A stretch of 8,991 nucleotides of DNA, from the NCBI GenBank assembly GCA_003224135.1, contig QHYO01000550.1, forward strand, positions 1 to 8,991, read 5' to 3'. Position numbers and translations under genes: made by a program. Numbering within the stretch: the stretch's first letter is position 1; each line of letters begins with the position of its first letter. The notes beneath the pieces were generated by a model. That model worked only from the letters and a program-made list of their open reading frames with translations. It did no database searches and had not been told where the DNA came from. The DNA is from Acidobacteriota bacterium. GTDB taxonomy: Bacteria; Acidobacteriota; Terriglobia; Acidiferrales; UBA7541. Positions 5,401 to 8,991 of the stretch are shown piece after piece.

Positions 5401-5410
5401 TTAGAATGAG
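5396..5410. promoter_or_regulatory. Inverted repeat CTCATT-TAG-AATGAG
   Basis: Perfect 6-base arms with a 3-base spacer lie 22 bases beyond the original metH stop and about 230 bases before the regulator ATG. The size fits a dimeric regulator site. No T run follows on the minus strand, so it is not a clear terminator of metH. Confidence 0.3.
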
Positions 5411-5431
5411 GTAGTTAGCCCGTTAAGAGGA

Positions 5432-5641
5432 CTATTCTTCACCGATTGAGAAGTACGTGCAATCCGGATGAATAAACGCCAGCGCGCTCACGCTCGCCTC
5501 AGGGTCCATCATGAACCCTTAGGTCAGTTCAATCCCGATCTCTTCCGGTTTCAACAATTTCCATATGCCCGCCTGATCTTCCAGATCCGGACACGCGGGA
5601 TATCCAAAGCTGTATCGCTTGCCTCGATAGCGCGACGTGAA
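5432..5641 (-). pseudogene. metH: Displaced 3' end of metH (AdoMet-binding domain) with in-frame stop
   Basis: Read in the frame of TTC at 5641-5639, this 70-codon stretch encodes the usual MetH C-terminus. It contains F-T-S-R-Y-R-G-K-R, the AdoMet-binding S-F-G-Y-P-A-C-P motif, W-K-L-L-K-P-E-E-I-G-I-E-L-T, G-F-M-M-D-P-E-A-S-V-S-A-L and a final H-P-D-C-T-Y-F-S-I-G-E-E before TAG (5434-5432). Between E-L-T and G-F-M-M stands TAA (5521-5519), where relatives have Glu; GAA to TAA is one base change. The fragment is out of frame with the upstream metH part, and the linking 20-25 codons are missing at about 5642. It has no start codon or ribosome site and is best read as the broken end of the gene, not a separate gene. 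Confidence 0.8.
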
Positions 5642-7082
5642 CCAGCCACTCCGCGCAAGCCTCCGCTGTTTCAATCGCCAGTGATTGCAGTCCGTGTGAA
5701 CGAAAATAATATCCCGCGTTTTTCGCAGCTTCCGACCGTTCCCGTACGCCTTCGCCTGCCGTTACGACAAACACAGCCAGGTGGTCGCGATTTCCGTCGT
5801 TTGCTGGCCCTCTCTCGGCCGGAAGGATGTAATCGCTCAAGCACAGCCGGTCCCCCGTTTTTTGCCGTTTCAATTTCCATGTATGCAGCGGAGTGCTCTC
5901 GCCCGGACCAAACAGGTGCAGCAACTCGCCTTCGGCCTCGGCCTCAAAAAATTGCCACACCGCCCGGACCTTCATAAATTTCGCCGCTTCTTCTTTTACC
6001 TCTTCCATCGCAGCGAACAGCTCCACCGCCTTTGGCTCTCTCGCGGCAAGGTGCTTCTCGAAATCTCCGCGATACCCGAGATGCCTTCCAAACAGCATGA
6101 ACGGATTTATGTAAGTCCATAGCTCGCGCAAATCGGGCACCAGCCGCACTTTTCTGTCGAGATATGCAACCGGTTGGATCGGCAAGTCCGCACGTACTTT
6201 TGGCGAACGACCGACGGCCGGCAGTTCTTTCACCGTCACCGTCGTTTTGACGCTCACCCCGTTGTCGGAGACCGCGTGTTCGCGCAGCACTGTATCGCGC
6301 GTCGCCGGGTCCATCAGCTCATTCATCAGCCGCAAACCCGTCATCGCATCTTTCGCGTAGCACACCGCATTTCCGTAACTCGGCGCAATTTTCGTTTGCG
6401 TGAATTTTCCGGAGAGCGCCGCGCCGCCTACCAGCAGCGGAATGGAAATCCCCGCGTCCTTCAAATCGCTCGCGGTGATCACCATCTGCTGCGCGCTCTT
6501 TACCAGCAGCCCCGAAAGCCCAATCGCATCCGGACGGTGCTGCTGGTAGGCCTTGATCAGCTCTTCCGGCGGCACCTTGATTCCCAGATTCACCACGTCA
6601 TAGCCGTTGTTCTTCAGAATAATTTCGACAAGGTTTTTTCCGATGTCATGCACGTCACCCTTCACCGTCGCCAGCACAATTCTGCCGCGCTTTGCGGTGT
6701 CCGCCTTCTCCATGAACTGCTCAAGATGATTCACCGAAGCTTTCATCGCTTCCGCGGATTGCAGCACTTCGGCGACAATCAATTCATTCGCATTGAATAG
6801 CCGTCCTACTTCCGCCATTCCCGTCATCAGCGGTCCGTTGATGATGTCGAGCGGTGCTGTGCCCTCCGCGCGCTTTTTTTCCAGGTCCTCGATCAGCCCG
6901 TCCCTCGTTCCCTCAACGATATAGTTGGCGAGCCGTTGGTCCAGCGGCAAATCTTCCGCTCGCACCTCATCTTTCTTCTTCGCTGTCCGGAAATGTTCGG
7001 TGATCGCAGCAATGTGGAACTGATTGATCGCCGCGCGCTGCTCCTTGTTCTGCTCGCGCCAGTCCGCTGGAGCATTCTTCAC
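5529..7082 (-). CDS. metH: Methionine synthase, cap + B12-binding + truncated reactivation domain
   Basis: The second part of cobalamin-dependent methionine synthase, 517 residues. The helical cap domain (about 44-130, P-L-D-I-I-N-G-P-L-M-T-G-M-x-E-V-G-x-L-F) precedes the B12 Rossmann domain (about 132-255). That domain has D-V-H-D-I-G-K-N with His145 as the cobalt ligand, S-G-L-L at 190-193 and V-G-G-A-A at 218-222. The reactivation domain begins about 295 (L-W-T-Y-I-N-P-F-M-L-F-G, D-R-L-C-L-S-D-Y-I-L-P, H-L-A-V-F-V-V-T-A-G-E-G-V-R-E-R, L-A-I-E-T-A-E-A-C-A-E-W-L). Homology stops at Leu480, and residues 481-517 are frameshifted, unrelated sequence. The GTG start at 7082 overlaps the preceding stop as GTGA, so translation may be coupled. 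The cap and B12 parts look intact. Reductive remethylation with AdoMet should fail, because the AdoMet-contact motif lies in the displaced fragment at 5432-5641. The gene may be a pseudogene or a sequence with assembly faults. Confidence 0.88.
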   Translation of the reverse strand: MKNAPADWREQNKEQRAAINQFHIAAITEHFRTAKKKDEVRAEDLPLDQRLANYIVEGTRDGLIEDLEKKRAEGTAPLDIINGPLMTGMAEVGRLFNANELIVAEVLQSAEAMKASVNHLEQFMEKADTAKRGRIVLATVKGDVHDIGKNLVEIILKNNGYDVVNLGIKVPPEELIKAYQQHRPDAIGLSGLLVKSAQQMVITASDLKDAGISIPLLVGGAALSGKFTQTKIAPSYGNAVCYAKDAMTGLRLMNELMDPATRDTVLREHAVSDNGVSVKTTVTVKELPAVGRSPKVRADLPIQPVAYLDRKVRLVPDLRELWTYINPFMLFGRHLGYRGDFEKHLAAREPKAVELFAAMEEVKEEAAKFMKVRAVWQFFEAEAEGELLHLFGPGESTPLHTWKLKRQKTGDRLCLSDYILPAERGPANDGNRDHLAVFVVTAGEGVRERSEAAKNAGYYFRSHGLQSLAIETAEACAEWLVHVALSRQAIQLWISRVSGSGRSGGHMEIVETGRDRD

Positions 7083-8989
7083 TCGGCGCGCGGGTTTTCC
7101 GCATCTACCTTTTTCGGTGGATGCTGGAACAGAAGATTTTCCGCAAGCTCCCGCTCATGTTCAGGAATCGACGCAAACCGCTCGAGCTTCTCGGTGTTCA
7201 CAATGGCCAGATCGAGTCCCGCTTTGGTGCAGTAGTACAGAAAAACTGAATTCACCACCTCGCGCGCGCCCGCCGGCAATCCAAACGAAACGTTTGAAAT
7301 CCCAAGGATCGTTCGCACATCCGGAATCGCTTGCTTGATCACGCGGATTCCTTCCACCGTCTCCACCGCGCCGCCAATGCACGGAAACACCAGCGGATCG
7401 AAAATAATATCCTCCGGTGCGATTCCATATTTTTTCGTCAGCAATTCATAGGATCTCTGGGCAATCGCAAGCTTCCGTTCTCGCGTGAACGCCTGCGCCT
7501 GCTGTGGATCCTCGTCGATGCATCCCACAACAACCGCCGCGCCGTAGTCATGCGCGATCGGCACAACTTTCTCGAACTTCTCTTCGCCGTCTTCAAGGTT
7601 GATCGAATTGATGATCGCTTTCCCCTGGCAGTAGGTCAGCGCCTGCTCGACCGCAGAAGGATCTGTGGTATCCACCATCACCGGAGCTTTCACCTTGCGG
7701 ATCAGCTTTTCGTAAAATGAAGGGATATCTTTCTTTTCATCGCGGTCCGTGCTCTGCAGACACACGTCCACAATTTGAGCGCCGCCTTTCACCTGTCGCC
7801 GCGCAATCTCGCTCGCTTCTTCCCATTTTTCTTCCGCCACCAGATTCTTGAACAATCGCGATCCGATAACGTTTGTCCGTTCACCCACCAGCAGTGGCCG
7901 CGTACTGTCTTCCGCCTCCGCCGTCTCAATCCCGGAGTACACCGCGCGATGCGCTTCCCGCGGCAGCGCCCGTGGCCTTTTTCCCTCCACCATCTGCGCG
8001 ATCGCCGCGATGTGCTTTTCCGTCGTACCGCAGCAGCCGCCCACGAGGTTCAGCCATCCGTGGTCAACAAACTTTTCCAGTTGTGCCGCGAGCGATGTTG
8101 GCGTCTCCAGGTACTTGCCCTCTTCGTCCGGCAATCCCGCGTTCGGGTAGCATGAAACAAATTCTCCCGTCATCGAACTTAGCGTTCGAATGTGGTCCGT
8201 CATGAACTCCGGCCCGGTCGCGCAGTTCATCCCGAACGCCAGCGGCTTCGCATGCCGCAGTGACGCCCACATCGCTTCCACGGTCTGACCGGCGAGCATC
8301 GTCCCCATGGGCTCGATGGTCACCGAAACGATCGCCGGTATCTGGCTGCCGATCTCCCTCGACAGCCGCTCGATCGCCAGCAACGCCGCCTTGATGTTCC
8401 TGGTGTCCTGACAAGTCTCGACCAGCAGCAGGTCCGCGCCGCCTTCAACCAATCCCTTTGCTTGCACGTAGTAGTTTTCGCGCAGCCCTTCGAATGTCAC
8501 CCCGCCCGTAACGGTTATCGCTTTCGTCGTCGGCCCCATCGAGCCGGCCACAAACCTTGGCTTTGCCGCGGAATGAAATTCGTCCGCCGCCTGCCGAGCC
8601 AGCTCCGCCGCTTTCTTGTTTAACTCATGCGCTTCTGCCTCTAGCCCATACTCGGCAAGCACCAGCGGTGTCCCCCCAAAGCTGTTGGTCTCCACCATGT
8701 CCGAGCCAGCCGCAAAGTACTTCCGGTGTATATCCAGCACCACATCCGGCCGCGTGCGCACCAGCACCTCGTTGCAGCCCTCCAGCGACGCTCCGCCAAA
8801 GTCTCGAGCCGTCAGGTCGCACTGCTGCAGCATCGTTCCCATTGCGCCATCCAGCACAAGGACACGCTGTCCCAACAGCTCCCGCAAAGCCTTATTTGTT
8901 TCTTTGAAATTTCGCATCCGAGGGGTTAAGGTCGCTGCTCCTTGAGGCACTGCCGAGGGTCCGTCCCACCATTGGGTGACGGCCGACAT
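7079..8989 (-). CDS. metH: Methionine synthase, homocysteine- and methyl-THF-binding part
   Basis: This part binds homocysteine and 5-methyltetrahydrofolate in the last step of methionine synthesis, a cytoplasmic reaction using methylcobalamin held by the next protein. The homocysteine domain (about 37-335) starts V-L-D-G-A-M-G-T-M-L-Q and keeps all three zinc cysteines, Cys256 (G-M-N-C) and Cys319-Cys320 (G-G-C-C-G-T-T). The pterin domain (about 365-600) shows V-G-E-R-T-N-V-I-G-S, D-V-C, V-M-V-D-T-T, I-I-N-S-I-N-L-E-D-G, D-P-L-V-F-P and S-N-V-S-F-G-L-P. The frame ends at TGA 7079, in the linker before the cap domain. The start is uncertain. ATG 8989 is two bases from the window edge and the frame may continue beyond it. 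ATG 8917 (M-R-N-F-K-E) lies just before conserved sequence but lacks a ribosome site. Upstream control is outside the window. Confidence 0.92.
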   Translation of the reverse strand: MSAVTQWWDGPSAVPQGAATLTPRMRNFKETNKALRELLGQRVLVLDGAMGTMLQQCDLTARDFGGASLEGCNEVLVRTRPDVVLDIHRKYFAAGSDMVETNSFGGTPLVLAEYGLEAEAHELNKKAAELARQAADEFHSAAKPRFVAGSMGPTTKAITVTGGVTFEGLRENYYVQAKGLVEGGADLLLVETCQDTRNIKAALLAIERLSREIGSQIPAIVSVTIEPMGTMLAGQTVEAMWASLRHAKPLAFGMNCATGPEFMTDHIRTLSSMTGEFVSCYPNAGLPDEEGKYLETPTSLAAQLEKFVDHGWLNLVGGCCGTTEKHIAAIAQMVEGKRPRALPREAHRAVYSGIETAEAEDSTRPLLVGERTNVIGSRLFKNLVAEEKWEEASEIARRQVKGGAQIVDVCLQSTDRDEKKDIPSFYEKLIRKVKAPVMVDTTDPSAVEQALTYCQGKAIINSINLEDGEEKFEKVVPIAHDYGAAVVVGCIDEDPQQAQAFTRERKLAIAQRSYELLTKKYGIAPEDIIFDPLVFPCIGGAVETVEGIRVIKQAIPDVRTILGISNVSFGLPAGAREVVNSVFLYYCTKAGLDLAIVNTEKLERFASIPEHERELAENLLFQHPPKKVDAENPRAE

Positions 8990-8991
8990 CC

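Noticed and set aside
5468..5977. 169-residue plus-strand frame over the broken metH end
   Set aside because: Composition is that of an antisense shadow (Arg- and Pro-rich), while the minus strand shows clear MetH homology in two frames.
6174..6800. Long plus-strand frame opposite metH, and similar plus-strand frames across 1215-8945
   Set aside because: These are antisense shadows of strongly conserved minus-strand genes. Their Arg-, Ser- and His-rich translations have no domain features.

Overview
All genes that can be supported lie on the minus strand, so the window is read from right to left. GC content is moderate to high. The mix of genes suggests an Acidobacteriota-like soil bacterium: an Ig-like-repeat lipoprotein of the kind common there, a secretion ATPase of the exosortase/EPS-locus type next to a short polysaccharide export protein, and a B12-dependent methionine synthase. 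This placement is inferred from protein style; no marker gene is present.

Right side (about 5432-8991): cobalamin-dependent methionine synthase (MetH) carried by two overlapping reading frames. The upstream frame (7079-8989) holds the homocysteine-binding and methyltetrahydrofolate-binding domains. The downstream frame (5529-7082) holds the cap, B12-binding and start of the AdoMet reactivation domain. The 3' end is damaged. About 20-25 codons appear to be missing near 5642, the frame changes there, and the displaced C-terminal coding sequence (5432-5641) carries an in-frame TAA where relatives have Glu. The reactivation domain therefore looks recently broken while the catalytic part is open.

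Centre (1146-5168): a compact four-gene operon: an AAA+/Fis-type regulator, a short Wza-like (OPX) export protein, an outer-membrane beta-barrel protein and an ExeA/XrtA-locus-type ATPase. The first three are joined by a 1-nt overlap and a 9-nt gap. This looks like the outer-membrane end of an exopolysaccharide secretion system with its own regulator. The regulator resembles a sigma54 enhancer-binding protein but lacks the GAFTGA loop, has Gly in place of the Walker B Glu, and has no sensory domain, so it probably does not work as a normal sigma54 activator.

Left side (1-1145): the first 151 codons of a lipoprotein built from Ig-like repeats start at a GTG at 455 and run off the window. A 690-base region upstream has no convincing gene, but it contains a good sigma70-type promoter (728-755), a long predicted leader with three TGTACTRAA-type repeats, and several perfect or near-perfect inverted repeats. 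It looks like a regulatory region for the lipoprotein gene.

No tRNA, rRNA, CRISPR array, insertion sequence or complete mobile element was seen.
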